A stretch of DNA of 64,000 nucleotides from Tenebrio molitor. Its lineage: Eukaryota > Arthropoda > Insecta > Coleoptera > Tenebrionidae. Position 1 is the stretch's first letter. The number at the start of each line of letters is the position of its first letter. This document shows, in pieces, positions 45,569-58,217 of this stretch. The stretch spans positions 9,486,001-9,550,000 of the forward strand of contig NC_091049.1 of NCBI RefSeq assembly GCF_963966145.1, given 5' to 3'. A model generated the notes under the pieces. That model had not been told where the DNA came from. It did not search any database and was given only the letters and a program-made list of their open reading frames with translations. Made by a program: the position numbers and the translations under genes.

Positions 45569-46230
45569 TTTTGCTGAGTTAGCAAGCATATCTCCTTGGG
45601 CGTCAACTCGATAACTGCTGTGCGAAAATAGTACGTTCTTCACAGCAAACTTGAAACGACGAGGTTTTCTAAAGCTATAATTGATTGAAACATTTCTTTA
45701 TAGTTGTAATTATTTTTATTAACTTTATATAATTTTGTTTGTTATTCCGGAACGGTCGACAATCTTTGTTATTTTCAAAGTGATAAAATGACCCCTAATT
45801 ATTTATTTTTTTTTATCGGATATAGTTTTAGTAGTTTTATATCTTCGATTGCAGAATCAACAAAATGCATTCAGAAATATCAAGATCAAGGTTTCGTTTA
45901 AAAAGAAATGAATAAATTAATTTAATAACCTATTAACACATAATCTAGAAACCTTTGAAGGCTAATAAATTCAAGGTAATCCTGTTAGTTTGTTTTCACA
46001 TTTTACTGTTGTTATTGTTGTATATCATTAAAGACTTTCTTGTAAAAACTAATCACCTTTTCGTCGTAAGTATGATAATGCGTTTAATTTTAAATATAAC
46101 TATTCCACTATAAAAACATTTAAATTGTCTTTCTGAGTAAACATTTGAATTTGAAAGATAGTGACCTACTTAAAAATCAACACCTTTCTTTGGCAAAGGC
46201 TTTTTCATGTCTTTCATTTTTAATGTAATA
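45569..46230. repeat. FAR B upstream part of the duplication unit
   Basis: Alignable by eye to 39467-40560 (minus the SINE) and 50413-51050, including CTTTATATAATTTTG and AAGGCTAATAAATTCAAGG. Confidence 0.75.
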
Positions 46231-48649
46231 AATAGGTACAATAAGCAAATTTGCTATCTGTTAGTTTGATAGATCAGGTTGTGCAGATAAAGCTGAATCT
46301 GGTTATCGATAAAGGATCATTAATTTTTATTAATAAGCTAGTCACGTAGAATACTAACTTCTCACTAAGAAAAGTGAAGAAGATTAAAAACCTAGAAGTC
46401 ATTTATTAAATTGATGTTGAATGAAAGATTAAAATTATTCGTGATTATAATAATACAGGGTATCTATAAATGATTGTCTGGTCCAACTTGCTATGAAAAC
46501 TTGCCAAATTTTGAATGTGTCGCTTCATACAAGTGTTTATGATTTTTTGATGAAAGAAGATAGAGCAAAAAAGACATGATGCCTTCTTTTCAAATGTCAG
46601 TTGTGTTTTGGAAATGTAACACTTTTTTTGAGTTGAGTTTCGTTTTCTGTGGAATTATAATAAATCAACTGCTTTCACAAGTAAACAACATTCGTTTTTT
46701 CAATCTCACGATGGTTCTCACCGTAGAACATAAAACTTTTTTAATCAGTAGTAGATTATTTCATTAAGAGCAGAAGTGAATCTTTTTGTGCCAAACCCAG
46801 AGATTGAAGACCGAGGCGAAGTCGAGGTCGCCAACCGGGCAAATTTGCAGTACCAGTAATTCTTACTTCTCTTGTTGCAATATTATTGGTACCTGAAGAT
46901 TCGATAATATTAGTAAATTCTCAACGCTATGTAACTTATCCGATGTACTTTTTACAAATTTCCAGCTAAAACTTTTCCAAAATGGAGAATTATTACGATT
47001 TGTAAATTATTTAGTGTCCTGAACTTTTACTAAAACAGCAGAGCCCAAATCTTCGATATCTCCCATTGTCAAATTGGTGACTTCATTGCATCGACAAGCG
47101 CCGGTTGCACCTAGTATCAACATAACCTACTACCTAGCCAGATATTTTTCATCTATTTTCTATGTAGAAATCATACACTTTTCGGGACTTTGGTGGGATT
47201 AGATCCTGCATAAAGTTTGCCGCGATGTGCGTCTGGAGGCGTGCAATGCATTTCGTTTTCAGTTGCATTGAGCATACTTCAGTTATTAGCTAAACATAAC
47301 AAAAATTATCAAAACGTGAATAGCAAACGATAACAACTGACAACTATTTACTTTTTAACACTGAACGGCCACCTTGCGCTATTTTTGATTTTGACGTCTG
47401 AGTCATCTCACATCCATGGGCACGCCCACGCGGGGCGACTTGTGTTACACCACAGTGGAACCGGTTAAATATTGAGTAATAATTTCGTTATTTCGCTTTT
47501 TTTAATAGGGATAATTTAATTCTATGCAGATACGAGTACACAAAGACGAGATTTTCGACCACTTAAAGATAAAAGTTACTTTCGAAACGGTACCAAAGTT
47601 GTGCCATTTTCGGTTTATTCGGTGCAAAATTGTATTGAAGAATTTCAAGCTGAATTTCGAAATTTTGCTGTAGATCACATAGAGTTAAGAAAACTTTGGA
47701 CAGAGCTGTAAATTTGCTTCTTGGAACTGGTACCTAGTGTCTTGCGAAAACCAGGCAGTGGAGTGGAAAACGTGCAGACGAAATTGTTGTTAATACTCAA
47801 GATAATGGAAAGATTAGGTACATCTTTGCAATAGACTTGTCGACAACGTAAGCAATAATGTCTAGGTGTGCATTTAATGCTTTCAACATACGAGTATAAG
47901 ATGTTTGGTATTCAATGTTACCAAACATATAGTCAGAGACATGTCATGCTCTAATTACAAACCTTTTTGATAACCTGGTACTCACATTAGGTACCTAGAT
48001 ATAAAATAAATTTAGTCAAAAATGTCACTTCTTAACGTGGCTCTAACCTAACTTTTGTCACTGATCTTCTAAGATATCCTTCACAATGTTGTGGAAAATT
48101 CTAAGGCTTCTGGATCAACTTTCCAATTACACACAAGATAAATGTATCGAACCATCAAATTAATTTGCCATCGAGTCATCCATGGATTTGAATTCGTATG
48201 TCTTTTGCGATTGATATGGTTGAATGGTTGATAATGGGATCTAAAGTTACATAAGTTTAAATAGGTAATTTTTTAAAATTGATTTGTAATTTTGAAATTA
48301 GATCCAAAAAACATAGCCTTCACATCTATTTTTGTTGTTAATTTCAATTTTTCGTCAGATCTGCCCAAGACCTAACCTATGTTCCACGCTGTGCATGTTT
48401 ATTGGAGTGTGGAGTTCAAGTAACGACATACGATTGCGGATTCATTAAATAACTCGCTTACAAATTAATTTGATCGGTCGATATTTACCTTAATTCCCTG
48501 TAATTACGATTATCTACAACCTGTTGGGAAAGATATTATAAAAAAGGAAGCACGACATTGAACCAGATTTATTTATCAGTACGGATGTATAATTATTATT
48601 ATTACTGTGATATGAACAAACTAATTAATTTGTTATTAATCCAATTAAT
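46231..48649. other. Long non-coding stretch between FAR B and C
   Basis: No supportable gene. A solo TACAGGGTATCTATAAATGA end lies at 46455. At 46812-46826 is a CGAG-GCGAAGT-CGAG core flanked by arms that pair only partly (GAAGACCGAG against CGAGGTC). The rest is AT-rich. Confidence 0.5.
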
Positions 48650-50412
48650 TTAAACGATTAGAGACCACATTTTTGCCATGATAATCCCTACTAAAATAGC
48701 CAGAATAAAATAGAATATGAAGAGTAAAATATTATGGGCAACCTCAAATCTGAAAACAAAAAAATTGCAATACATTCATTTCAGACCATGCAGTGTCTGG
48801 GATAATTTACGCTGCATTATCATCTTTACCTCTTCATTTTAATTCTTGCTTCTGGTAAAGTGCACAACGGATCCTTGAGCAAGTAGATTCTTATTCCTTT
48901 TGAAAAATTGTTATAATATGTATCCCATTTGACCGATCTGATGTCGAAAGGGAACATTATTCTATCTTCGTCAGTAATTCGATGCCATAAATCCTTTACG
49001 TTTCCATTGGTAAATTTCCAGCTTGTATTCGTGAAGATACCAAACAAGTCGAACAGTTTTTCTAGATATCTTACTTTGACAAACGCTTTCGGTTTTTTGA
49101 ACCTTAAAATGTAATACATATCACACAGGATTGCTACCGTGCGATTACAGAGTATCTTGAACAAAGAGTACCAAAAAGAACTGGTAGTCAATATTAATGT
49201 AGGCATCCATATCGCCTTACTCAACGGATAACGATACATTTGAGCTTTCATTATTTTGAGAAAATCTATGAATCTAGTTGGATTATCGATGGAGGACACG
49301 TAGTTGTATACAGAAATGGGGTTCTTCTGGGGTATATCCCAAGCGCATGCTATCATTGCTGAAGTTACCAAATCGACAGGAACCAACTCTATGTTGCAAT
49401 CTTCTTTATATAGAATAACTCTAAGTAATCCTAAAGAAAAAAATGCCGTGAAACCAAAAGCTGCAAAAGAATCGACCCAATTTTCGACAGGTTCCTTGTA
49501 CGAAGAAGTCACTGAAACTTTTGTTATAAGTGCTTAGTGTTATAATTTGTTGAGTTACCTATTGCCGGTCGAAAAATTCCGATTGGTAATCCATCTGATA
49601 TTTCTTTAATCACAGATTCCGCCATTGCTTTGGTGAAAGTATAAGTGTTTATCCATTTCTTTAGAATACTGTAGAGAGAAAAATGTTCGTAAAATCTATT
49701 GCAAAATCTATAAAACTGTTTTAGTCTCTTACCACGGTGTCCGTCGGAAAGCCTCTTCTAGTGAAAGTCTCTCCAACATTAACTCTGCTTGTTCATAATG
49801 CAAGGGATGATCGTAAATAACTTCATCGAGAGCGTCGAGATGACAGTAGACATACGCCGTAGAAGTGTGCACCACCGACTAAAATTTATTTTGATAATGA
49901 CTTCTCGAAATAATAATCGACTTTACCTTCAAATTTTCAAAGTTTTTACGCAATTCCAGTAAAGTCTTGGTTCCTTTAACATTCACATCATAAGCTGATT
50001 TGATGTTTTTGTTAAAATCTACCGTCGTAGCAACATGAAACACAATGTTGGTTTTTGAAATCAACTCTTGTCGATCTTCAAGTGTCAAACCTAGGTTTTC
50101 TTGGGTACAGTCTCCGTCCATCGCGGTTAGACGGTTCCTGTAATCTGGATGTTCGTCTCGTAGTTTGTTAAAGAGCTAGAAAGAATAGTTTTTGATGGTC
50201 TTTAATATTAGTATATTTACCGTGCAATTAAAGATCTCGTCTAATCTCGCTGATGGCTTTTTGCCTTTTTTCGCCCTTATCAAAACGTAAATAGTGGCAA
50301 CTTTAGTGCTTCGCAAAAGTTTCTCGATGAGGACTTTTCCTACAAAACCGGTACCTCCAGTAATAAAAACTGTTTGGTTTTCGTAGAAATCAAGAATTTT
50401 TGATGGAGACAT
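48650..50412 (-). CDS. Fatty acyl-CoA reductase C
   Basis: Six minus-strand exons: 50412-50221, 50175-49927, 49878-49733, 49668-49559, 49511-48830 and 48749-48650. They encode 492 residues. Landmarks match FAR A: FITGGTGFVGKV, FHVATTVDF, catalytic TYTFTK, VSSIDNP and a C-terminal anchor. The N-terminal two thirds resembles copy A (MDGDCTQENLGLTLEDRQ, ELVPVDLVTSAMIACAWD). The C-terminal third resembles copy B (MYRYPLSKAIWMPT, LCTLPEARIKMKR). The copy is intact. The same function as A and B is expected, and tissue or substrate differences cannot be read from sequence. Confidence 0.93.
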
Positions 50413-51337
50413 TTTTGCTTAGTTAGCAAGCGTATCTCCTTGGGGCGTCAACTGCTGTGTGAAAATAGTACGATTTTCACAGCAAACTTGAAATGACCCA
50501 GTTAGTTGCGGTTTTCTAAAGCTATAATTGACTGAAACGTTTTTAAATAGATGTAATTATTGTCATTAACTTTATATAATTTTGTTTGTCGTTCCGAAAC
50601 GGTCGATGATCCTTGTTATTTTCAAAGTGATATATTTTTTTTTTTATGGGATATCGTTTTAGTAGTTTTATATTTTCTATTGCAGAATCAACAAACTGCA
50701 TTCAGAAACATCAACATTAAGGTTTGGTTAAAAAAAAATGAAGAAAGAAATTTAATAACCTATTAACACATATTCGAGGTACCCGTGAAGGCTAATAAAT
50801 TCAAGGTAATCCTGTTAGTTTGCTTTTACATTTCACTGTTGTTATTTTTGTATATCATTAAAGACTTTCTTGTAAAAACTAATCACCCTTTCGTCGTAAG
50901 CATCCGTTTAATTTTAGATAAAACTATTCCACTGTAAAAACATTTAAACTGTCAAACATTTGATTTTGAAAAATAGTGCTCTACTTCAAAAATGACACAT
51001 TCCTTCGCTAAAGGCTTTTTAGGATGTTTACAAATTATACACTGTTCTCATCTAAGGTTATTTACGAGTACATCAAAAAATTCTGTAAATATTATAACGG
51101 TCCGAGTGATACCACATTCCTCAAGCGAAATCTGCCAACCTTTCTATGAAAATGCAGGTACGCGTCCTGTCCGAACACAACACAAAGATAACAGTTTTCA
51201 TGGGAAAAGAGACATTGCAAAGTTTACCCGTTCGACAATTTGGGGAGTCCAGTTAAAATTAGGGGATAATTGAATTAATGAATTTGATGTTAGCAGGTTT
51301 CAAATTGAGAGAACCACAAAATTAATGTTCATTATAA

Positions 51338-51632
51338 TATTGCCGTTATAACTTTTTATCTGCTCCGCCCACTAAAATTGATCAATCAGAATCAAAGGCA
51401 GATTCAATCTGTACAACTTTTCATCACATTTGCCACGTAAAAAAGTTAAGGTTAGAATTTTACTGTCAAGTCCACAATTATTGTTTTAGGTTCTAAAAAA
51501 TAAAATGTCATTAAGACAATTCGAATGTCGGAAATTTTTACTGTGTAAATCAGATCGTCTTAACAACCTATTTGATTGGTAACTAAGAAAATGAAATGGG
51601 CGGGGCAGATAAAATGTTACGTTGTCCTTAGT
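51338..51632. mobile_element. 297-bp MITE, second copy
   Basis: Near-identical to 35356-35652 in the same orientation. Both keep the CTCCGCCC and GGGCGGGGCAG ends. Confidence 0.85.
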
Positions 51633-52609
51633 ATAGGTTAATTGACATTTTTTTGGCATTCTCAAATTTGTGGCATATTTGTAATTAAAGGGCGAGAATT
51701 GCAAATTAGAAACAGAGCGCTTTATCGTGGAAAATAACTAGAATCGTTTGCACTTTTAGTTAGAAAAGTAACAAAGCAAAGTAGAAAGGGAGTCGGAAGA
51801 AAACAGGGACAACACGGTAACGGTAAAGCCAGGTAATCGTAGAAATCAGAGGTGTGAGTGAGAGAGAGAGAATGAAAATTAGGAATTAATTATTAATTAG
51901 AACAGTTGGGGGGAATCAAACCAATGTAGAACAATTTTTAGAAGTAGCAGATCAACGGAATTTAGTTGCATGACATGACACTTACGTAACAGTGTCACAA
52001 AATAACAGTTTTTCCAGACAATTCGAAGATTTTAATGACTATGTGAATTACAGAAGTTGTGATCCCTGATCCTGTACTTGTCCCAGAACGTGCACATTCA
52101 TCAAAATTCTCAGGCAAAGTGTTATAGGTTTTTCAACGTACCAAAATTTGTGAACTCAATCTCAGAGAAAAGATAATCTATTACATGGATCGTTATAAGC
52201 GAAAAACAATTTCAAAATTAAAAACTTTATAAGAAAACTAAAAATAATGAAATAAAATGTTTGGATAATTGTTTGTCTTTGTGTTTTAATAAATAAAACC
52301 ATAATATGAAAAATAGGTAAATAAAAACAAAAAAATATGTCCGTATGCAACTAATTATACATTCGATTAAATTTGAATAGATCTAGACAGTCTTACTATG
52401 TTTAATTGTCTGTGGTTCTAATTCAACAGCAAATTATGTACATTCGGTCTGGTCCTAACAAAAGTCTAAATTTAAACATTTAAAATAATGATGGAAAACG
52501 AAAGCTACGCTTATAAGGCCGTTACAAGGCCCATGATAATTGTTTCTGCAGAGTGGCCATAAAACAAAAGAAGACAGAACCTTATTGCGCGCCCTCTATT
52601 TTACATGAA
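51633..52609. other. Intergenic, no gene seen
   Basis: It contains a GA-rich stretch near 51840-51880 but no supportable ORF. Confidence 0.4.
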
Positions 52610-53213
52610 ATGGTAAAAGCGTGTTTGATTTGTGGGGCAAAAGATGTTCGCTTATTTGAAATTCCCGCAATATGAAACAAAGACAAAAATGGTTCGAAGC
52701 TTTTAAAACGTTTTGCGGTAAGCAAATTAATGGAGACAATGATAAGGACAACCTTTTAATTTGTATTTGTAATATAAAAGACTACAAAAATTACGGATTA
52801 CTCAGAAATTTGTGAGCGGCATTTTCAACAAGACTTTATAATTACAACCCCCAAAAGACGACGCTTATGTAAAGATGCTGTTCCTTGTCCTTCTATTTTT
52901 GTAAGTATCTATAATTAAAAAAGACTTGTGGTGTTTATTGATAGGTACATGAAATATACAAAGAAGCGAAGTCAACCACGAAATATGAAAAAACAAAATG
53001 AGCTTCCTCTTCTCATTTTTCGATCAATTACTTATTAGTTTTCACAGTCATAATCAGGGACCTCCAGTTATTAATTACTGTTATCTTATTAATGTGTTTG
53101 TTTTTTAGACTTTTCCCACTGAAACTCCGATTGAAATTCCTGTACCCCAAAATCCTGTAGTCTTTCATCATTCCAACTGTTCCAATCACATCCAAATCAA
53201 TTCAACTAAATAG
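52610..53213 (+). pseudogene. THAP-domain gene, frameshifted
   Basis: From ATG 52610 the frame reads MVKACLICGAKDVRLFEIP. After a one-base shift it gives NMKQRQKWFEAFK, and after another TKITDYSEICERHFQQDF. This is the THAP zinc finger: C-x2-C, P, W, then C-x2-H-F. The exon ends at a GTAAGT (52901). A plausible second exon runs 53109-53213 to TAG. THAP domains occur in P-element transposases and in host DNA-binding proteins. No transposase motif follows, so either origin is possible. Two single-base shifts make it a pseudogene or mis-assembled. Confidence 0.7.
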
Positions 53214-54701
53214 TATTTCTGCAGAGTATATGCCACTAAATGGCTGAGATAATGGGCTCTCATTTGCTAGAAAATCCAATACTTTCAACTTGTCTGGTAC
53301 ATAAAATTTGCGAGCTGATATTAACTGCAACGCTGAAATCTGTTTTAGATAGTACATATTTGTCAAGAAAAAACAGATTTATTAAAGATGAAATGTGCTA
53401 TCCAGAACAAACTACTTTGCAGAAAAATATTAAAGTTATAAATTGTTCTAACCTACCTTGTGTTATGATTTCATGTTTTTTTGCAATTCTAATTTATTAG
53501 TATTTTGCTAGTCCAGAATGTATCCAAAATAACCTCGGATCTTGGATATTTTATAGCATTCATGTTTCAATTGATGTTTGAAGCACTTAACCTCAAAGTA
53601 AAAAGTGGAAAAAGTGTAAATCGACTGTGTTCGAAATCGATAGATGGAGCGCAAAAAGGTTCTGCCGCCCGAAATGTCACAGAAACAAAGTTTATATGGA
53701 AAAATCGAAAATTGAAACGGCCTTATAAGCCTAGCTTTTTGATTCAGATGGCCTTGAAAGTAGAACCGAGCTGATTGGTCACTTTGGTCAAGTAGGGGTA
53801 GCGAAAGTGGGGTGCGCCAGAAATGATAAAACCGAATGCGGAACGGGAAACGAGGCTTTTTTGATACACTCGGGGTTTGATCTCCAAAGTAGCCCGAGGT
53901 AGTATCGAATGCATGAAAAACTAGTACAGCAAAACGTCATAGATTTGTCAACTTTTCAAAAATGTTGTAGTGTAATTAATGTCCAACATGTGAAGTAGAT
54001 AGCCTAAACACGTTTGACGTTGGGTTGACCATATTAAATTCGAACTGTCATAATGACAGACGTTTATATTTGACATTTTCATGCAGCTCAATTTACTCCA
54101 ACAAAATTTTGCTGTACTAGTTTTTTATTAATTCGATAGTAGGTTCATTACTTCCAGCAGCCATTTTGTGACCACATTTACAAGGTAAATTATTTTTCTA
54201 ATTCTTGTACATTATTTGTAATCGCGTTTTAATTAGTCAAACAGCATTTAGTTCTTTATCGCGAAGTATGCATTCTTGCATTTACCTATTGGGGAAACGT
54301 GCTCTTGTCAAGGGGAATTAGTATACAATTATTATAAAACATTTCCATTCATTATTTATGTTTTGGAGTCTCGAGTTCGGGAAGCTACCGCCAGTGTCCG
54401 TCGCACTCAATTAGCTGTGGTCCGGCGTAAGAGCACAAAATTAGCCGCGTCACCCCAAGGGAGCCAGCGACCAAACTAGGCCAGCTGACACGTGAAGAGA
54501 GGTACCCTGTGGCCCTGTTAGAACCTTTTTCCCTTTTATTTTCGACCACCGGAGTAGACCAGGGTGATCTATGAGATTCCAGGGCATCGCGTCGGGTTTA
54601 ATTTAATTGGGGAAACAAGTCAAATCTAAATGGGATCACATAGTTCGCATCTTAAACTCGTATAATGCTATGCGCGCCAGAAACTTATGTATTTGCCCAG
54701 C
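53214..54701. other. Intergenic, no gene accepted
   Basis: Several short frames are present (53240-53774) but none has a recognisable motif. One inverted-repeat element lies inside (53908-54137). Confidence 0.4.
53908..54137. mobile_element. Possible MITE
   Basis: CGAATGCATGAAAAACTAGT and ACAGCAAAACG on the left pair with CAAAATTTTGCTGTACTAGT and TTTTTATTAATTCG on the right. Confidence 0.55.
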
Positions 54702-54929
54702 TTAGGGCCGTATTTATAGTTCTAAACTTAAGATTAACTTGGGTAAGAACGTCTCAAGCATAAGCTTTTTCTTATAATTTGTTTCGTTTTATAGTCATCT
54801 GTTCGGCTAAACTCGGGTGAGACAGTCACAAGTGGCGCGTTTCCATAGTAACCTTTCAAGATCTGTCAAATTTTTAAAAATATTTTCTGTGTTCTTGCGT
54901 TCTTGCTCGTTTTTATTCAATTAAGAATC

Positions 54930-56907
54930 ATGAAAACGGCCAACTACACTGAAAAAGAAAAAATAATTTTGGCCTCATTTGTTCGAGAAATGGGCGGTGA
55001 AATAGAAAATAAAAAAACCGATGCTACTTCGGTTCAAAAGAAACAGGACGCATCGGAGAAAATAGCGGCTCATTACAACAGCCAGCCAGAAGTTGCTACA
55101 GCACGAACATCAAAGCAATTGAAGAAGTTATGGGCTAATTTAAAACAAAAGTAAGTTCATGTACTTTTAAATGAAAAATATAATGCTCCTGCACTTTGAA
55201 ATCTATAATAGGAAACGTGCCGAAAACACAAAACATATTTTCTCTATGTTGAAAACTGGTGGTAGTCCACCAGATGCAGAGTCCACTGATCCATTAATGA
55301 AACTGGTGGATGCAGCCGCACCAAATGTTGATTTGTTCTTAGAATGTGATTGGGACTCAACAGCTGCATTTGGACGTAGTTTTATTATTAATTGATTTAA
55401 ACTAAAATTTACGGAATATTATTATATAGGTTCTCGAGATACTTGTGCAATTACTGTTGCGACAAACTCTGTGACGTTTACCACCAGTCCTGCCACTACC
55501 GCTGCCGCCGCTACCATCAGAACAAGTCGGGCTGAAAGTTGTGATTTGGAAGTATACCCACACATGAATATTTTACCAACGTGTACCGGTTTGTTTACGT
55601 TACACCATAGACATCTACTATATCCTCTAGACATTGCATAGCCTGCATCAGAGACAATCTGGACACAACTCTAGCCTGCACACTACGCGCCTATTGGTAA
55701 GGGCAAAAATGTGCATATTGTGTTGCATATACATAAAGATAGGTAACAATAACAATTCAATTTTTTCATTATTAAATTATCATCTTTTGGAATTCGAAGA
55801 ATTTGAGGGCCATCACTTAGTTGAACTTATAAAACTTATTCAAAAATTCGATTACATAATTTTAATAACATATTTAATCGAAATATTAAGGGTGATATAG
55901 TATTAGACAGAAACTTAATAAGACTGTTTGTACATGTAACTATCTAGAACATGCCATTCCGTTTTATACTAGTTTATTATGGTTGTGTATGTTAATGTTT
56001 AATTAATTGATGTGTCTACATAAGCACATATAAATTTTCTCTTTTATAGATGGATATTGAATACAGAATACATATAACCATTATCTATTTATAAGAAATT
56101 GGCGAAAATCATTTCCTAGGGCCAGTTTATAGAAGCAAAATTAAGTTAATCGTAATTAAATGCAAGATTAACTGAACACGTGATCAGATTGAACCAATCG
56201 AAGTTCCAGGTTGATGGGTTAATCGCGCATTAAAATTTAATTCGAATTAAATATTTAATTCTCTTTCTATAAACTGGCCATAAGAGTCATCAAATTTTAA
56301 ATGTAATTTGGTAGTGCGTATGTAGGCCGTTAACATTACATTTGCCCTTAGAAAGATGGCGGATTTTGGCTACAGAAATTTTACCTCTTCCACAACCAAT
56401 GCAATGTCTAGAGGATATAGTAGGTATAATACATACTCGTAGATGTCTATGGGTTACACTTTACAGTATTATATCTACAGTATCTCTGGTTTGATCATAA
56501 TTTTACTCAATCTGATCCTGATTTTATTCACAGAGAAAAACACAGAGCAATTAAGTACTACCCCTGCTTCACCATCATCCTTTGTGCCTGAATTATATTC
56601 CGCTCCCCATTCCTCCCATGAAACGGCGTCCACGATTTTAAGACCTCCAATAAATACCGGCCCAAAACGTAAAACAAAGAGATTTTACAAGAAAGAAGAT
56701 GAGGAAAAATTGTTACGTATACAAAAAATTAAAGAAGCAATCAAGCAACAAAATGAATTACATCAAATAAGAATGGCTAGTGCGATGGAGGAATTTTTTG
56801 TAGCAACCGCCAACGCAAAATTAGTAGCTTCAAAATTAACGAACGAGCAGCTCCAGGAGGTTCAAAAAATTGTAAAAGAACGATTTACTGAGACAAGGGA
56901 TAATTAA
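54930..56907 (+). CDS. Harbinger Myb/SANT-like DNA-binding protein
   Basis: Four exons: 54930-55150, 55212-55375, 55430-55588 and 56534-56907. All introns are GT-AG and the product is 305 residues. Residues 1-80 form a Myb/SANT-like helix-turn-helix: NYTEKEKIILASFVREMGGE ... KKQDASEKIAAHYNS ... TSKQLKKLWANLKQKKR. A Thr/Ala/Ser-rich linker follows. The C-terminus is basic and then helical, with predicted coiled coil (EEKLLRIQKIKEAIKQQNEL). In this family the protein binds the transposon ends and helps the transposase into the nucleus. The last intron (55589-56533) contains a nested 848-bp element, which splicing should remove. Frame intact. Confidence 0.85.
55605..56452. mobile_element. 848-bp element nested in the Myb-like gene's last intron
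   Basis: The ends are CCATAGACATCTAC and GTAGATGTCTATGG, a perfect 14-base TIR. More inner matches follow (CTACTATATCCTCTAGACAT on both sides, the right copy displaced by 15 bases). It is flanked by GTTACA (55599-55604 and 56453-56458). No transposase is recognised. Confidence 0.85.
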
Positions 56908-57036
56908 TTAGACGAATTTACATAATTATTTGTGAATTTTATTGATTTGTAGCAACATAAATAGAAGTAGGTACATAATTTTGAAAAAAATAAATTATTC
57001 GTTAAATAATAATCAATTCAAAAAACAATAATCAAT

Positions 57037-58217
57037 TCAAAAATGCTGTTGAATAAACTGACGTCTAAACGCTAATCCTAAAATATCATTATTAACAACT
57101 GGTACTTCTTCAAGTTCTTGTGGAATCTCCTCTACAAAATCTATGTTGTTATGCTCTATACCAATATTATACAAAACAGAACAAGCACATATTATTGCTT
57201 CTGTTGTTTCCAATTTAGTAGGTAACATTCGGCTGAGGCAGGGAAATCTTCGCTTCCACTTCCCAAAAATCCTTTCAACTACATTTCTTGTATGTTTGTG
57301 AGCCCTGTTGTACCTTGCTTCTTGCTCATTTTGGGGCTGAAGCAGAGGAGTTAGCAAATAAGGTCTACAGGCGTATCCGTTATCTCCCAATAATAATCCT
57401 CGAATATTTCCCTGTTCAAATCTAACTCTTGCAGCACTACGATTAAATATGACGCTATCATGGGTTGATCCAGGATGCCTTACGACGATATCTAAAATTT
57501 CTAAGCGAGGACCGCCTATGACCTAAAATATAAATTATTATATGAAAAATAGAAAAACTTAAAACAAACTAGCATTTTTTTTTGTGTTTTAATACCTGTA
57601 TATTTAAAGAAAATATTCTCTTCCTATTTCTAAAATTCTCCGCATTTTCTCCACCTGGATTCTGGATTGGTATATGAGTTCCATCAATTACTCCTGCAAT
57701 ACAAGGAAAGCCGTAAATTTGGTTAAACCGAGCAATTAAATTTCGTTGTCCCTCTTCATTACAAGGAAATTTGACAAAATTTGCTGTATTTTCAGCCAAT
57801 AACACTGATACCCTTTTTACTATCTGTGATACTGTTGCTTGGCTGACACCTTGTAAATCACCATCAACCATCTGTAATTAGTAAAATATAATTGAAATTT
57901 TAAACATTACTACTGTTGATAATAATTTAAGATTACATACTTACTTGGAAGTTTCCTGTAGCATAAAATCGTAACGTTATCAGTGGAGAAATTGGAAGTC
58001 CCCGGTTATTAATTTTTTGAAGGCCCCCAATTACCAACGGAAGTATAATATCAATTACAGTGTGTTTGCTGAAACGATATCGCATTTCAAATTCTCTGTC
58101 TCGGAAGTACTCGAATGAGTCATTTCTATTCCTTATATAACGTTTAGGTAAACGTCTTCCGCGATTACGTTCAATATCTTTTTCGACATTTACTAGATGC
58201 TCAAAAAAATCTTCCAT
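57037..58217 (-). CDS. HARBI1-like transposase (DDE_Tnp_4)
   Basis: Three minus-strand exons: 58217-57945, 57871-57596 and 57522-57037. The product is 344 residues, close to HARBI1 (about 350). Exon 1 gives DDSF-type N-terminal helices (RYRFSKHTVIDIILPLV). Exon 2 has the helix-turn-helix-like GVSQATVSQIVKRVS and the first catalytic Asp in AGVIDGTHIPI. Exon 3 has the second Asp in LLLGDNGYACRPYLLTP and the Glu in NVVERIFGKWKRRFP. All three acidic residues are present and no stop interrupts the frame. I chose ATG 58217; the frame is open a few codons upstream without another ATG. It should excise and reinsert the surrounding element with its Myb-like partner. Confidence 0.93.

Noticed and set aside
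53240..53774. Two short frames after the THAP fragment
   Set aside because: No motif supports them as continuing exons of a P-element or THAP protein.
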